Notes: generated by a model not told the origin, from the letters alone. DNA of 64,000 bases from Pseudoips prasinana (GCA_951640165.1 OX621241.1:16373001-16437000), one strand, 5' to 3'. Positions 32,749-45,029 are shown, numbered from the stretch's first letter. Made by a program: numbers and translations.

Positions 32749-32900
32749 ACTGCACGTGTGGCGCAGTGGTATAACAGGCTCCTCGATACCACGTGATTCG
32801 TGTTCGATTCTATTCAAAGTACGTTGTGTGTGTTGTGTGAGCCAAAGATAGTTGTTCTGAGCCTGGGTGTGCTTTGCTGTCTGACTGTCTGTCTGTCTGT
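32749..32900 (+). mobile_element. SINE family C, tRNA-like
   Basis: A tRNA-like head (GTGGCGCAGTGGTATAAC as A box region, GTTCGATTC as B box) is followed by GTTGTGTGAGCC and a CTGT tetranucleotide run. Related minus-strand copies lie at 37196-37378 and 59105-59245. Confidence 0.6.
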
Positions 32901-33145
32901 CGGTCTGTCCGTGTCTCACCAGGCTATATCTACTGAAACTTGATAGTTAGACAGTTGAAATTTTCACAGATGATGTATTTCTGTTGCCACTATAACAACA
33001 AATACTTAAAAACAACATAAAATGAATATTTAAGGGGGCTCCCATACAACAAACGTTTTTATAGAATGGAATTTTTTGCTCGTTTTTATAGATAATGGTA
33101 CGGAACCCTTTGTGCGCGAGTCCGACTCGCACTTAGCCGATTTTT
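32900..33145 (-). repeat. GTCGGACTCG-family repeat, minus strand
   Basis: It ends at 33145 with TGCGCGAGTCCGACTCGCAC, the inverse of the family's start, preceded by GATAATGGTACGGAACCC. The same end lies at 40500-40565. Confidence 0.6.
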
Positions 33146-33700
33146 TTAAACTACTAAGTTGGTTAATTTACCAATACGTAAGAGGAAGTATCACTAAAAC
33201 CGTGCTGTGAGAGGGCGTAAAGATTCTAGGCTATATAGATTAAATCGTCGGGGATGGTGAGTGATGCGATACAAAGTAGCTCGTCGAATCAACCACACAC
33301 AAGGATTACAACTTTATTTTTATTTTGCCCTCATCCTTAAGCCAAAATGAGGAAGTAACATCTTATATGTCTCTTCTCCCAATTTAAGGTTTAGCACCAG
33401 CTTAGTTACAATTATTTTCTTTCTGGTCTTAGTGTAGATAGTTGTAGGATTTACACAGCCTTACTGCTCCATCCCCTTACTTTACCATTACAACAGTTTT
33501 TCAGTCAGTCCGTTGAATAAAATACGGAGCTACTTAGAGGTCGAGTAACACTCATTTACATTTCATTCACACCTGCCCTAATACCAGTACCTTTTTGTGT
33601 GCGCAACTGCGTATTTTTTGTAAAATTAATATGATAAATAATACTTGATTTAAATGAACCGTTTCTAATCGCAAAACTGAAATGTGACAGTAAGCTCACT

Positions 33701-34591
33701 AACGCCCGGTTCCTATATTCCAAAAACGAATCGTTTCTACTACGAATAGTTAGAATTTCTACCAGCCGTAACGCAAAACCGTTCCTATAAAATACTAGTC
33801 GTTATCCAAATAACCAACGTCTGGTTACTAACGGATGGGAGGTCGTTAGTAAGCTTATTGTATGGAGATGCGTTCGAAAGTGTTCCTATAAATATTTTCT
33901 ACTGTCACGGAACTGTCAAAATAACGAGGCGTTACTGCTTTGATTACTAGTCGAATTCGGTCGGTATACCAGTCGTTTGTATTTGATTTTGGTAGTTAAC
34001 ATAGTGTTTTAGGAGATTTCCGTGATGTCTAGCTCTGAAACTGATAGAGAATTCATGGCTTTGTTTTCCGTTAGAAAGGGTTGATTATTTTTCTATCTTC
34101 TAAGATTTCATAACCACAAACCTTAGATTAAATACTCAATTTAAAAACTTCTTTAGAAACCATGAAATACTCTTGGACAGACGTCAGACGACAGACGCAT
34201 GCGCCATGCGCTTTCCTGTTACGCGTTTTGTTCACACCATGCACTCGTAACATCAAATTTTCAATACTAATGATTTATAAATATTTTAAACCTAAACGCA
34301 AATTAAATTATTACTGTAACTATAAGTACAGTAATTTGTACTATTACTCACATAATATTACAGAATAATAAATGATTTTAGTTGCATAATTGACGTACGA
34401 CGTTTTGTTATAGCTAATCGTAAAGAGGAGCGAGAGGTTCATCGCCGAACGAGTCGTAGGTGGTTTAAACTACGGATGTTCGTCGCAGGTAGGGCATTGT
34501 GGAACACTAGTTTTGCATCGGTATCGGTAGCTGAATTACGGATGGTAACGTTGGTCCAATGACGGATCGTAAAATAAAGGAACCGGGCATT
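33701..34591. mobile_element. Possible PIF/Harbinger-like element
   Basis: The ends CGCCCGGTTCCTATA (33704) and, inverted, ATAAAGGAACCGGGCA (about 34587) are bordered by TAA and TTA, the trinucleotides this superfamily targets. Inside are short pieces that could be transposase remains (MSSSETDREFMALFSV near 34025; an Arg-rich piece RRTSRRWFKL near 34455) but no long ORF. The element seems non-autonomous. A MITE of another class is possible. Confidence 0.45.
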
Positions 34592-34805
34592 AGCCTACGG
34601 AAAGGTCGACGCTGAATAGACGCGCAAATGTAATGAATAATACCTATTAATCGATGATATTGCGTTTGCGCTGTGGTGGTGCAACGTCCGAGCTCGTAAG
34701 TATTTTCAAATAAAGCGCAGTTGTGTTTTATATGGTCTGAGAAACAGCAATATAATAAAAAAAAACAATGAACAGATTTTTATATAATTTGGAATATCTA
34801 ATAAG

Positions 34806-34987
34806 TACAATTACCTTATATTAGTGTGATGAGCGGGAATATTTGTTTCTGAGTCATGGATGTTTCCTATGTATTTAAGTATTTATCTATCTATATAAGT
34901 ATGTATATCGTCGTCTGGTACCCATAGTACAAGCTTTGCTTAGTTTGGGGCTAGGATGATCTGTGTGACATTGTCCCTAGGTATTAT
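34806..34987 (+). repeat. SINE family A, 5'-truncated
   Basis: It lacks the tRNA head but has GAGTCATGGATGTTTCCTA, GGTACCCATAGTACAAGC and GGGGCTAGGATGATCTGTG, ending in a TTATTATTATT tail. The following 35000-36398 holds no gene. It includes a GGGTAGGCAGAGACAACGG repeat fragment near 35070 and a 14-bp perfect hairpin (CGTTTTTGGTATGG) at 35609-35640. Confidence 0.65.
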
Positions 34988-36398
34988 TATTATTTAAAAT
35001 AAACAAATACACCCATAAACTATGATATCCTACTACATACATAGACTGACGCCTGTTTCCCAGAGGGGTAGGCAGAGACAACGGATTTACAATTGTCATT
35101 GCACACCTCTTTTTATTCTACTACCGTAAGTATAAACAAAATAACCTGCGGAGTTAACTAAATTACTAGTACCTAATGCTAGAATCATATAAGTTCCTAT
35201 CTTTAGGTACAGTCGAATGCTTTTCTCAAACCGCCCTTACTGCGTACGTAATAAAGACGTTGGCAAGGACACTATACCGACGCACGTGGCGTAGCTATTT
35301 ACATAATGACATCATGGCTGTACTATACATTCGTATACTTTAGCTATGATGGAAATAGGTAATAATAAATCTGTAAGTAAGCTATTAGATTCTATTGTTG
35401 TAAATTAGTTGTTTTTCTGTTATAGGCACAAAAAAAAAAACATTTCTATTAAATGTTGATTCTTTCAGGAAAATAATTAGATACAATTGTAAATGTAAAT
35501 CTTTTTAAAAAGGTCTTCGATATAACGAAGTGTTTTGAACCATGTACTAAATATATAACCTAATTGCTTATATTTATCTATGTGCACCGAAAAGCACGAT
35601 ATGGCATACGTTTTTGGTATGGACACCCATACCAAAAACGCACTAAATACTGTTAAGTAGCTACGAGTAGTAATGGGATTGATGTGAAATTTAGAATAGG
35701 TGTCAATATTTATTATTCAAATTTTTTATTTCCTTTGCAAATGAGGGAAAAATAGAAAGTTGTTATTTCAAAAAATAGATATTAATTCAAGTAAAGTATC
35801 ACATGAATCTTATACGTTCAAACACAAACTATTGTTATTTTTTGTACATTGATATATTAGGCCTCTAATTAAAATAAAACTAACGGATATAACGCAGCTA
35901 TAATTTCATTTCCCTGTTATAAATAAAATACACTTCAGTGTACACAAAATGGACATTATCATAGAAACAATTAAGATAATATACGATGGGAGGTCGTTTT
36001 TCATTATGCGAATTTTGGGTATATCGGAGATGAATTTAAAATTACGCTGAATTTACTCAAGAAATATATAAAATAATTTTAGTTTACAGAAACGAATAAC
36101 TTATGTTTTTGTTTACGAAATCATTAAAAGTCCAACGATATACATGCGACATAAATGTACATCATCACATCATTTCGAGAATTCCATTTTGTTCATATTA
36201 TTTTACGTTTCGTGACAATATCAAGAAACATAAAATAATAGTTGCCATGATGTTATACTTTGCCGAACTATGTGCAATATAGTATATGTGAACTCATAAT
36301 AATAGAATTATAGGTAAAAAAGCTGTACTTATTAGCGTCTAATGGATTGTGGATGGCTATGGATTTTCATGAAATATGATTACCTAGAACCATTAGCC

Positions 36399-36666
36399 CG
36401 ACGGTCACTGTAGCCTAGTTGGCAGTGCTCCTGCCTACGAAGCTGGTGGTCCTGGGTTCGAATCCCGGTAAGTGCAAATATTTGTGTGATGAGCACGTAC
36501 ATTTGTTTCTGGGTCATGGATGTTTTCTATGTATATAAGTATTTATCTATCTATATAAGTATGTATATCGTCGCCTGGTACCCATAGTACAAGCTTTGCT
36601 TAGTTTGGGGCTAGTATGATCTGTGTGACATTGTCCCTCGATATATTGTCCCTCGATATTATATTA
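36399..36666 (+). mobile_element. SINE family A, full length
   Basis: The A box region TAGCCTAGTTGGCAG and B box GGTTCGAATCC at proper tRNA spacing are followed by the body shared with 12537-12815. The tail contains the unit TGTCCCTCGATAT twice. The head looks like a tRNA but lacks a paired acceptor stem, so it is not a tRNA gene. Confidence 0.75.
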
Positions 36667-37195
36667 CGATGACAAAATCAAATGTAAAAACAACCCGCAA
36701 TAAATCCACCAGTTATGATGTTAGGATATAAAACAAAAGACTGCCCGTTTTGCTGTAGGTATATTATTAAAAAAAATAGGATACCTACGAAAATTAAAAT
36801 AATGTCACCCAAGGTATTAAAAAAATATGCCTATGTAAGTCATTATTTGATGTAAAGTACTAATTTATTTTTCTATGCATGTACCCGTGGGCGATTCACT
36901 AGTATTGTTATAAAATAAACCGCAATCAATAAAGTCCATAGACGGTGCGGTAAGCAAACACGAGGCCATTACGTACGAGCCATAACTAGCGAACTATAAA
37001 TTACATAGAGCAATCGTGAATACGAATAGGACCACCCGTAAGGTAACTCGTAAGCCTAACCAGCTGGCTACGGTGGAAATACCACATGTTTTACATACAA
37101 TATTTTTAAATATCATTATATTTCATACTAATATTGTAAATGTGAAACCGTTTGTGTGTGATTGAGTAAAAAACACACAATTTATTTATTCTTTT

Positions 37196-37378
37196 TTTAA
37201 AGGGAAATTATCCCTGTGTCGTGGGGTACTTTACAAAAATATAATAGACGGACACAAATACATCCAGACTTTGAACAACTATTTATGTATCACACAAATA
37301 GTTGTCCGACGCGGGACTCGAACCCGGGGCACTGTGGCGAGGAGACTGTCTTAGCCGCTGCGCCACACGTGCAGTCAA
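37196..37378 (-). mobile_element. SINE family C, minus strand
   Basis: On the minus strand TGCACGTGTGGCGCAGCGGC, GGGTTCGAGTCCC and ACAACTATTTGTGTGA lead to a tail complementary to AAATTATCCCTGTGTCG. A and B boxes are present at tRNA-like spacing. A short repeat (CATACTAATATTGTAAATG) lies just upstream at 37115. Confidence 0.6.
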
Positions 37379-38554
37379 ATGCTTGTATGTTTGTAACTCA
37401 GTTGTAACTATACTTCAGCAACATGTCTATTTTAAAATCTTTATTCCCCAAAAGAATACAATTCATTTATATGAGAAACATATTTACAAAAATTTTAAAG
37501 TTTAACTAAATTTCCTTAACACCTATCGGGTGGTTACTAAATTTCATGTAAATGAACACAAGTTATGCCGATAGAAAAATAATAAACATAATATATGTAC
37601 ATGTGTAATACATGTTTTCTTAAAATATTTTTAAATCCCACTATGCTTCTTCCTATTAATATTATAAATGTGAAATCCGTTTGTGATTGCGGTGGGTTTA
37701 CAAATAAAAACTGAGTAATTTGCGCAGAGGGCACCCCCTTCGGGCTAGAAACTTTGCTCATGGCCGTTACCTAGGTAATCGAAGGGCCAAGGGTGGTCGG
37801 GGATGAGGGTCGGTTTTAGGGCTGTTATGTGCTACTGTTGATCTACGTTAAGTCGAGAAGACGACGGCCCCTTGTATGATTGAGGATCGAAGGGTACATT
37901 CTATCGATATGAATACAAACCTGCGGTCATGGCGGGATTTGAATGCTTTTATTTGTCGTGTTCATAATTATCTGGACAAGGTTTCTATGAAAGAAAAAAA
38001 ATTAAAAAAGTATTTTTGTATGTTAAAACACCCACGTTATAGCTAAAAGTAAAAATTATTTTTAAACATGTATGGCAACCTCAACATTGGCCATTCCTTG
38101 TTGTGATTAATAGACAGCCCTATAAAATCTGTTTGTGTATGAAGGTGCTAAATAGTATATGGCCAAGGCAAAGTAGAAATTATAAGCTGGGAAGTACGCG
38201 CGTTATCCTCAATAAAACACAGTAATTTAGTATGTAGTAGAGAATTCATAGTTTGCTTTATAAAGTATTTCCGATGAGAACATATTGTATTTCTTGACTA
38301 GCTACAAAATAAATTGTATTTGTTATGCCCTCCTAATTTTTATTTCGTGTTATACGTAATTCGTAAGGTAGTGTTATACTTACGAATTAGTCATCTAGTA
38401 GAACCCGGTCACTGGCTGGTTACTGTTGCCTTATTACCAGAACTAATATAGATTAATGTTAGGCTATTTTTCTGACTAACACTGCTACTATTCTGACACT
38501 ATAGGCGCACAGAAAGCCAGGAGGAACCCGTGGCGAGATAAATTAACTCCAGGA
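37379..38554. other. Intron, nothing firm
   Basis: Contains a TATTAATATTATAAATGTGAAA repeat fragment near 37650, a motif that recurs at 40752 and 50343. No gene is recognised. Confidence 0.4.
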
Positions 38555-38614
38555 CTATGCCCCAGAGGCTTCTGCTTTGTTGTTTACAAAGCAGAAGTTA
38601 CCTTTGGGGCATAG
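38555..38614. repeat. Short strong hairpin
   Basis: Arm CTATGCCCCAGAGGCTTCTG (38555 onward) pairs with CAGAAGTTACCTTTGGGGCATAG (to 38614) with a small bulge and a 5-base loop. The size is close to a microRNA precursor, but GGGGCATAG also occurs alone at 38930, so a MITE is equally likely. Confidence 0.5.
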
Positions 38615-38624
38615 TTTATAATAT

Positions 38625-38920
38625 CTATATATATAAAAATCAATGATACTTTTCGTTGAAATGTTATAACTCAACAACGCCTTTACCGATTTGGCTAATT
38701 TTGGTCTTGAATTATTCGTGGAAGTCCAGGGAAGGTTTGTATGTACGAAAATTTAAAAAAAGTCTTGAATGAAAAAGTGTAAAATCAACATCTTTTAGAA
38801 ATTTAAAATATAATTTTGTTAGAATAAATGAACTTAATAATCATTTTTTTTATTACTATGCCTTATACGTAGCGAAGCACGTACCGGGCCGCTAGTATAT
38901 ATATATATATATATATATAT
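38625..38920 (+). repeat. Dispersed repeat ending CGAAGCACGTACCGGGCCGCTAG, plus (TA)n
   Basis: AACTCAACAACGCC, CCGATTTGGCTAATTTTGG, CGTGGAAGTCCAGGGAAGG and the CGAAGCACGTACCGGGCC end form a pattern common in lepidopteran genomes. It is followed by about 14 TA dinucleotides. No ORF. Confidence 0.5.
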
Positions 38921-40394
38921 TGGGGCATAGCAAACTACGCTCCGTACAATAATATGCTGTGCCGTGCAATAATATCTATAACTATAACGTACAATAACTA
39001 TGTTCACATAACAGACTACGTAGGTTGGTACCGACCAAAGATACTTACATTCCCTCACCACAAAACCTCCTCGAAGGCACATATCTGTTTGCCCCTCGTG
39101 TCCAGTCTGCGTATATTGAAAGTATACAAGGCTAGTACACATTCATAGTGTTCTAAACCTGTATTGGAATTATTATTATAAATATTATATTCCTTATAGT
39201 AAAATTAAGGTTCAGAAAATATACATGATTTCTGAGTACAGGTTGTACTGCTACTGAAACTTATTCAGTGAATTAGTTTAGAGAATGTACAAAGCTAGAA
39301 CCAACATGTTCTGGTATTGTGTATGTCACCGTTAAATTGTGCATACCGTTAAATTATAATCTATCTCGCGCGATTGTGAACTGGCAAGATGAATGAACCT
39401 TAACATACTGCTACAATATTTTTGCAAAAAGGTACTGTTATGAAGTAATTTAGAATAGATTAGGTTAGAACTCTGATCATTGCGCGAAGGCGAGCGAGTA
39501 TACCGCGGCAGCAGCCGCCGAGAAATACATAGATAAATGCGTTAAATTGTAAGCAGTATTTTCCCGCATCGATTGTTTAAAAACAGGACAGGGCCAGGCC
39601 AGGCAACTCTTTATGGGACAGACTTACTGTTAATACACCCTAAACCTAAAACCTAATAGATTGATTAAATAAACATTTGATTTGCATTTGCTATTGATGG
39701 TGTTCTTGGCAAAGCTTGGCCGATTTATACTTAGACTGCCTGATGAAACAACATTGAATATTCACTTGACATAGTAAACCACAATGCTTATTATTATTTG
39801 TTTATTCACACGACCTCATGCGCGTGTCTATACATGTGTATGTTCAGTAGTATTTTGCTGATTAAAAATCTATATCTGTGTTATTTTTATTTTTTAAACA
39901 GTTACAATTTTGCACCGACACAGAACATACTTTTAATTGTTACATTTAGACGCACTAGGGACGCAAAACTGGCGGTTTTAATATTCGATTCTGTGAAAAC
40001 GCCATAAGTAAATCTTATTTTCACTTGAATGTACTCGTTTCTCGTATTATATAATACATACACGTGTATCAAGACCTCATCAACAGGTGTTGATTATTTC
40101 TTACTAAGGCAATAAATATTATTTAATATCTAGTGCAATTGAAAAACCTCGTTATAAACGTCGTAAGTACTTTGTATTGTAATTTAATAATTCCTAGGAA
40201 AATCAAATACCATTGCACCATACACCATTCGTATCTTAGACGACCTTATTGTGGAATTACACATGTGCAAAACAAAACAATACCTAGAATACACGTGAAA
40301 CCTCAAATGTTTACCACAAAATTTAATACCAGTTATGTATTGAATTCCCGTGATAATTAATATGGACGTTTTATCAAATGATGCTGCACATCAC
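38921..40394. other. Intron, nothing recognised
   Basis: Several short chance ORFs and no splice-supported coding sequence. Confidence 0.4.
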
Positions 40395-40565
40395 CTAAAA
40401 CTGCCAAATTCCGAATATAACAATACATACTAAAAAACAAAATAAAATAAATATGTAAGGGGTATGGTATGGGAGCCATACAAAAAACATGCATTTTTTG
40501 CTCGTTTTTATAGATAATGGTACGGAACCCTTCGTGCGCGAGTCCGACTCGCACTTGGCCGGGTT
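40395..40565 (-). repeat. GTCGGACTCG-family repeat, minus strand, copy 2
   Basis: GATAATGGTACGGAACCC and TGCGCGAGTCCGACTCGCAC end at 40558-40565, matching 32900-33145. Shared upstream blocks include ATTTTTTGCTCGTTTTTATA. Confidence 0.6.
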
Positions 40566-41039
40566 TTCACTATTATGTGAATTGAATCTGTACAAAACGA
40601 CTTCAATATAATAATGACTTCTAAGAATAAAATAAGACCAAAAACATGAGGATTATTGCAACATTTTCAAAAAGCATTGCAACATGCAATATTTTTAAAA
40701 AGCACTATGAACCGCTCTTGTTCTACGATATTCTATAGTGTGTTGGCCGTCATCATACTAATATTATAAAGGCGAAAGTTTGTGAGAGTGTATGTTTGTT
40801 ACTTCTGGGGCGATTTTGATAATAGTTTCCAATCGACATAACGCATAAAAACCGTATACATACATACAAAATACAAAGGTCATTGTTCTTTTCTTCCAAC
40901 AACTACCATAAAAATAAGTAGGCTTTACAGCCTCCTTTGACGCCAGGCATGTCAGCTTTTTCTTAGTAGTGTTTAAAGATTTTCCTATTACTATTCGCAT
41001 TTTGGAATACAATGGGCGTTTTAAAAATAGTTATATGTG

Positions 41040-41300
41040 TCCATGCAAGTCACGGGCGCAGTACATCAATGCGTACGGCCTTGAGTGCACGGCGTCGTGC
41101 GAGCCGTAGGTCTTATCAGAACGCACGCCGCGAATCGCCTCACTTCAGCACCGAACGCCGCCGCCTCCGCAGGCGCTGCCGGCTGCTGTCCCTACCCGGC
41201 GCGCATGCTCGTGTATCATTTTGTTTACATTACGAATGCCGGCTCCTTAATATAACGCTTTGATCATACGTTTTTACACAAGTTGAGTGGAAGCAGTGTT
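41040..41300 (+). promoter_or_regulatory. GC-rich upstream region and possible TATA promoter of the P450
   Basis: About 190 bases (41040-41230) are rich in GC and CpG, unlike the surrounding intron. They are followed by TATAAC at about 41251-41256 and then the P450 start at 41317. An 83-codon frame here (basic, Arg-rich) has no match I know and probably reflects base composition. The TATA assignment is inference from position only. Confidence 0.3.
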
Positions 41301-41316
41301 CGAACTAGTGATCAAT

Positions 41317-42634
41317 ATGTGGTTCGGTTCTATTATCATTTTGTTGATAGCGATTTTGTTATCGCTAATTCTTTTATTGGCCATTTGCCATTATTCAACA
41401 AAGGGAAGAAAGTATTGGTTCCTTAAGAATGTGCCATACAGGGAGCCTTGTCCATTATTTGGAAATTTTGGTGCTACTTTTATGATGCGCAGGAGTTATA
41501 CGGCAATGCTTCAGTTTTTTTATAAAAAATATAGAGAACAGAAATATGTCGGGCTCTTTCAAGCACGAAGGCCCACTTTAATGCTCATAGATCTGGAATT
41601 GGTTCACACTGTCTTTTCGACGGAGTTCAGTTGTTTCAGTGATAGAGCGTCTGTAGCTACAGATACTACGCGTGAACCGCTCCTTCGCAACCTGGCCAAT
41701 ATGAGTGGCGATGACTGGAAGGCAATGCGGCACATTGTTACTCCGACGTTTTCCTCAGCTAAGATGAAAGCAATGTTCCCTCTAATAGCAGAGTGTGCTC
41801 AATCACTGAAGAATGTAATCCTGTTAGAATCTCACGATGCGGTTAACGTGCCAAATGTTATGACGCGATTTACAACCGACGTTATCGGCAGTTGTGCTTT
41901 CGGGGTAGATCCCGGGTCACTTAGCAATCCCGATTCGCCGTTTTTAATAATGTCGCAAAAAATGTTTAAGGCGGATAGTGCCACTTTGATGAAACGATAT
42001 TGCCGCACATTCTTCCCAAGATTATTTAAATTATTAAACCTTACTTCGTATTCCAAAGAGATTGAAGTGTTTTTTACCAGCATTATAAATCAAGTTTTGG
42101 CAGAGAGAAGGTCCGGAATACAAAGGAATGATTTCCTTCAACTTATGCTGAATTATCAGAAATCAGATTCAGAATTTGCAATGACTGATTCATTGATAAC
42201 ATCAAATTCATTCATATTTATGTTGGCGGGTCTGGAGTCCTCGGCTACTACTTTGTCATTTTGTTTATACGAATTAGCTAAAGCCAAAGACATACAAGAA
42301 AGATTAAGGAGTGAAATAATTGAATGTTTGAAACAGCACAATGGTTTGAATTATGACGCAGTGATTGCGATGCGTTTCGTGCTACAAACGGCGACGGAGA
42401 CCTTGCGACTTCATCCTCCGACTCCTTTGACCACGAGGCTTTGCACCTCTCCATACACACTTAATGGAGAGTTGGACTTAAAAGTTAGAGATCCAGTACT
42501 AATACCAATTCATTGCATTCAACGGGATCCTCGACATTTTCCGGACCCTGATAAATTCGATCCATATCGTTTCAACGACGATCTAAATCCGTCGGGTTTT
42601 ATGGCATATGGCGAAGGACCAAGAAGTTGTCCAG
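41317..42634 (+). CDS. Cytochrome P450 (CYP6-like), exon 1
   Basis: The frame is open from 41287, but the first ATG is at 41317. From there an N-terminal membrane anchor (WFGSIIILLIAILLSLILLL) precedes the catalytic domain. Visible landmarks are the C-helix region WKAMRHIVTPTFSSAKM, the I-helix MLAGLESSATTLSF (AGLESS in place of the usual AGxET), the K-helix ETLRLHPP with the ExxR pair, the PDKFDPYRF meander, and the start of the heme loop MAYGEGPRSCPG. It ends at CCAG|GTAAGT in the heme loop itself, an intron position seen in insect CYP6 genes. With exon 2 the protein is 494 residues, full length. Insect CYP6 enzymes are microsomal mono-oxygenases, often of plant toxins and insecticides; the substrate is unknown. 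Confidence 0.9.
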
Positions 42635-43475
42635 GTAAGTAACTGGGTATATCTTTATTTCTCTATGAATTAATCATGGAAATCAGATATTTTTATTATT
42701 TTTAATTCACATTAAAAACAATAAAAGTTGCAATTCGGTAAATTCAATCTTCTTCTTCATTTAGAAATTAGCCTTATAGCCTATACTTACCAATGCTCAA
42801 TAAGTTAGTTGAACGTCAAAAAATGCTTTTGTTATGCCTTTTATATCAAAACGTTATTAAAAACTGGGTCATTGTTTCGATAATACTATTGCTGCATATG
42901 TACTAAACTCAAGTTTATTTTTACTCATTGTTTCTACTACAGAACAAAGACACGTTAAAAGGGAAAATTCCCTGCTTTTAAAATAATATTGTATTAAGCG
43001 CTTAGTTAGCATTACAAAGTTCTGTATTTAGATTATACGTTTACGAATGGTAAACAATAGAGCAGACCTAAACAAACAATGGATTAGCAAAGCAAATGCG
43101 GTTCATACCTAGAATTTATATCCCCATGTGAGGACGCGGTAGAACAAGAATATGTCTAGGCATGCTGGGATACCCGAAACACTTGATGGTAAGTTCTAAG
43201 AATTCGTCTGACTAACCACTACTCTCAAGTTTAAGTCCAGTACCAAACCGGTCATCGTGTATCGTGTATAATATTTACCTCAACGGGCATTTACTTAAAT
43301 TTGCGCACCCAGTCATGGGCCTTGTTTAGGCTTACCATCAAGTGAAATAAGGGTCCAATACATTCAAGTGTTCATTAAAATAAAGTCATTATTCATAGTG
43401 AACACCTGATTGTCATCGATACGTTATCTGCTATGTAACTTTAATTGAATTAACGTGTATTGGTTGTATGTATAG

Positions 43476-43642
43476 GGGGCCGTTTTGCTCAGCTGGCGAT
43501 AGTGGCGGGCCTGGCTGCTGTGCTGAGCACATGTACGGTGGAGCCCTGCGAACTAACCACCCCACATATCCAGTACGACCCCCGGAGTGTCATGCTCAAG
43601 AACAAAGGAGGAATTTATTTACGATTCGTGCCCTTATCATAG
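43476..43642 (+). CDS. Cytochrome P450 (CYP6-like), exon 2
   Basis: The acceptor is GTATGTATAG. G|GG GGC CGT completes the heme loop after the Cys (CPGGRFAQLAIVAGLAAVLS), with Arg-Phe and the L-helix as expected. It ends KNKGGIYLRFVPLS with TAG at 43640-43642. The 841-base intron has standard borders. Stop position and length fit an intact gene. No broken codons are seen in either exon. Confidence 0.88.
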
Positions 43643-43913
43643 AATGTGTTATACTGTGGCTTTATGCGACTCGATAATCAAGTTTCATGAGTGTACTATG
43701 TTGTGTTTGCAAGAGTTCCTACAACGTGTCACATGAATGGCTTTGTATTAGGATGTATTTCGAACGTTCTATTGTACTTAGTGACTTATTGGGAGTTCCT
43801 GTCGCAATGTGATAATTTCACCCCACTAATAATATTTGCAGAGTTCAACGTAAATGTATTCCATTAAATATTTGTAATTTTTATTAACTTTATTTCGTTT
43901 GTATTACCCACCT

Positions 43914-43919
43914 AATAAA
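43914..43919 (+). terminator. Probable polyadenylation signal of the P450
   Basis: AATAAA, 272 bases after the stop codon, in a T-rich 3' region. It is the first canonical hexamer downstream (a weaker ATTAAA occurs at 43863). Confidence 0.45.
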
Positions 43920-43929
43920 CATAGGTACT

Positions 43930-45029
43930 TTTGTACTTTTACAACAAACACTTTATATTAAGATCAGTAATGTAGTTTTTTTATTACTCTATTCTTGTAA
44001 GAAACTATGGATATAATAATAATAATACATACAATAAACATAGTCGAAGTTAAATTGGGGCCTCACAAAAATTAAATTGAAATATAAAGGCAGCCGTCTT
44101 AAAAGGTGGTTTGGAAAAAATACAATATAACATGTCAGGAAAAAAAACATAAGTCATCATTATTATCATCATACCAGCCGAAAGATGTCCACAGCTAGAA
44201 AAAGGATCAATAAACCATATGTAAGAAAATATATGTTATTATATAACATTCATTTTATATTAAGAAATTTGTATCTAGTTGTAGATAATCTATTCCGTTT
44301 ATAATAAATAACCTATCATGCTTTACATTTCGTTCACTAAATTATTTCGTATGTATAAAATCACCTATTTGATTCTTTTTCGCAATTACATGTTACTTTT
44401 TTTTACTTCCATTTTTCTTTGGGTTGAAAATAAAATATTAATTACTAGTGGGGTGAAATAATTACTTTAAGAAAAACTATTTAGTTTACTACCTCCGTAA
44501 CGTTCTTAGCGACAACACTGATAGGTCACGGCGTCCGAGGGGCTAGGCAACTTTTACTATATAGTTCTCCATGTCTGATGATTATCGTGTTGCCCACCCC
44601 TAGTCGCCTGATGAGGTGATGAGACGAGTCAATCGAAAGAAGTCTCGATCTCTCAATTAATGATACTGTGCCCTACGACCTTCTCGGACTCTAGTACTTA
44701 ATTTCCCTTATATTTTATGATTGTATTTTAAATGAAGCTGTTTATTTATTGTTTACCGTATATTTTAAGCTATTGTGTAGTAACTCTCCAATTAAGTTTT
44801 GTATAATTGTACTAATGTCAAGTTTATTGAACTCTCAATCATTAATTTGTAAGCCGCTTCGATTGTCCGTGATGTATGTATTAAGGTGTAATTATATTAG
44901 TCAGTGAAAATCACCTGGCACCATCGGAATTGTCAGCGATACAATAGTGAAAACACCGCTACAATAGTAAAACACCGCTACAGTAGCAATTGCAGAGATG
45001 GGCTCTTTCGGCCTCCATGGATAACATAA
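43930..45029. other. Intron beyond the P450
   Basis: A reversed LINE-tail scrap lies near 44150-44215 (CATCATACCAGCCGAAAGATG). The remainder shows nothing firm. Confidence 0.4.

Noticed and set aside
36410..36475. tRNA gene
   Set aside because: A and B boxes are present, but the acceptor stem does not pair and the same head is fused to a SINE body found elsewhere.
38834..39142. Minus-strand ORF with Ile/Tyr run
   Set aside because: The run is the TA microsatellite and there is no other support.
41012..41263. Small basic Arg-rich protein upstream of the P450
   Set aside because: Composition follows from a GC-rich stretch; there is no recognisable domain and the position suits a promoter.
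42156..42460. Antisense ORFs across the P450
   Set aside because: Shadows of a strongly supported plus-strand coding exon.
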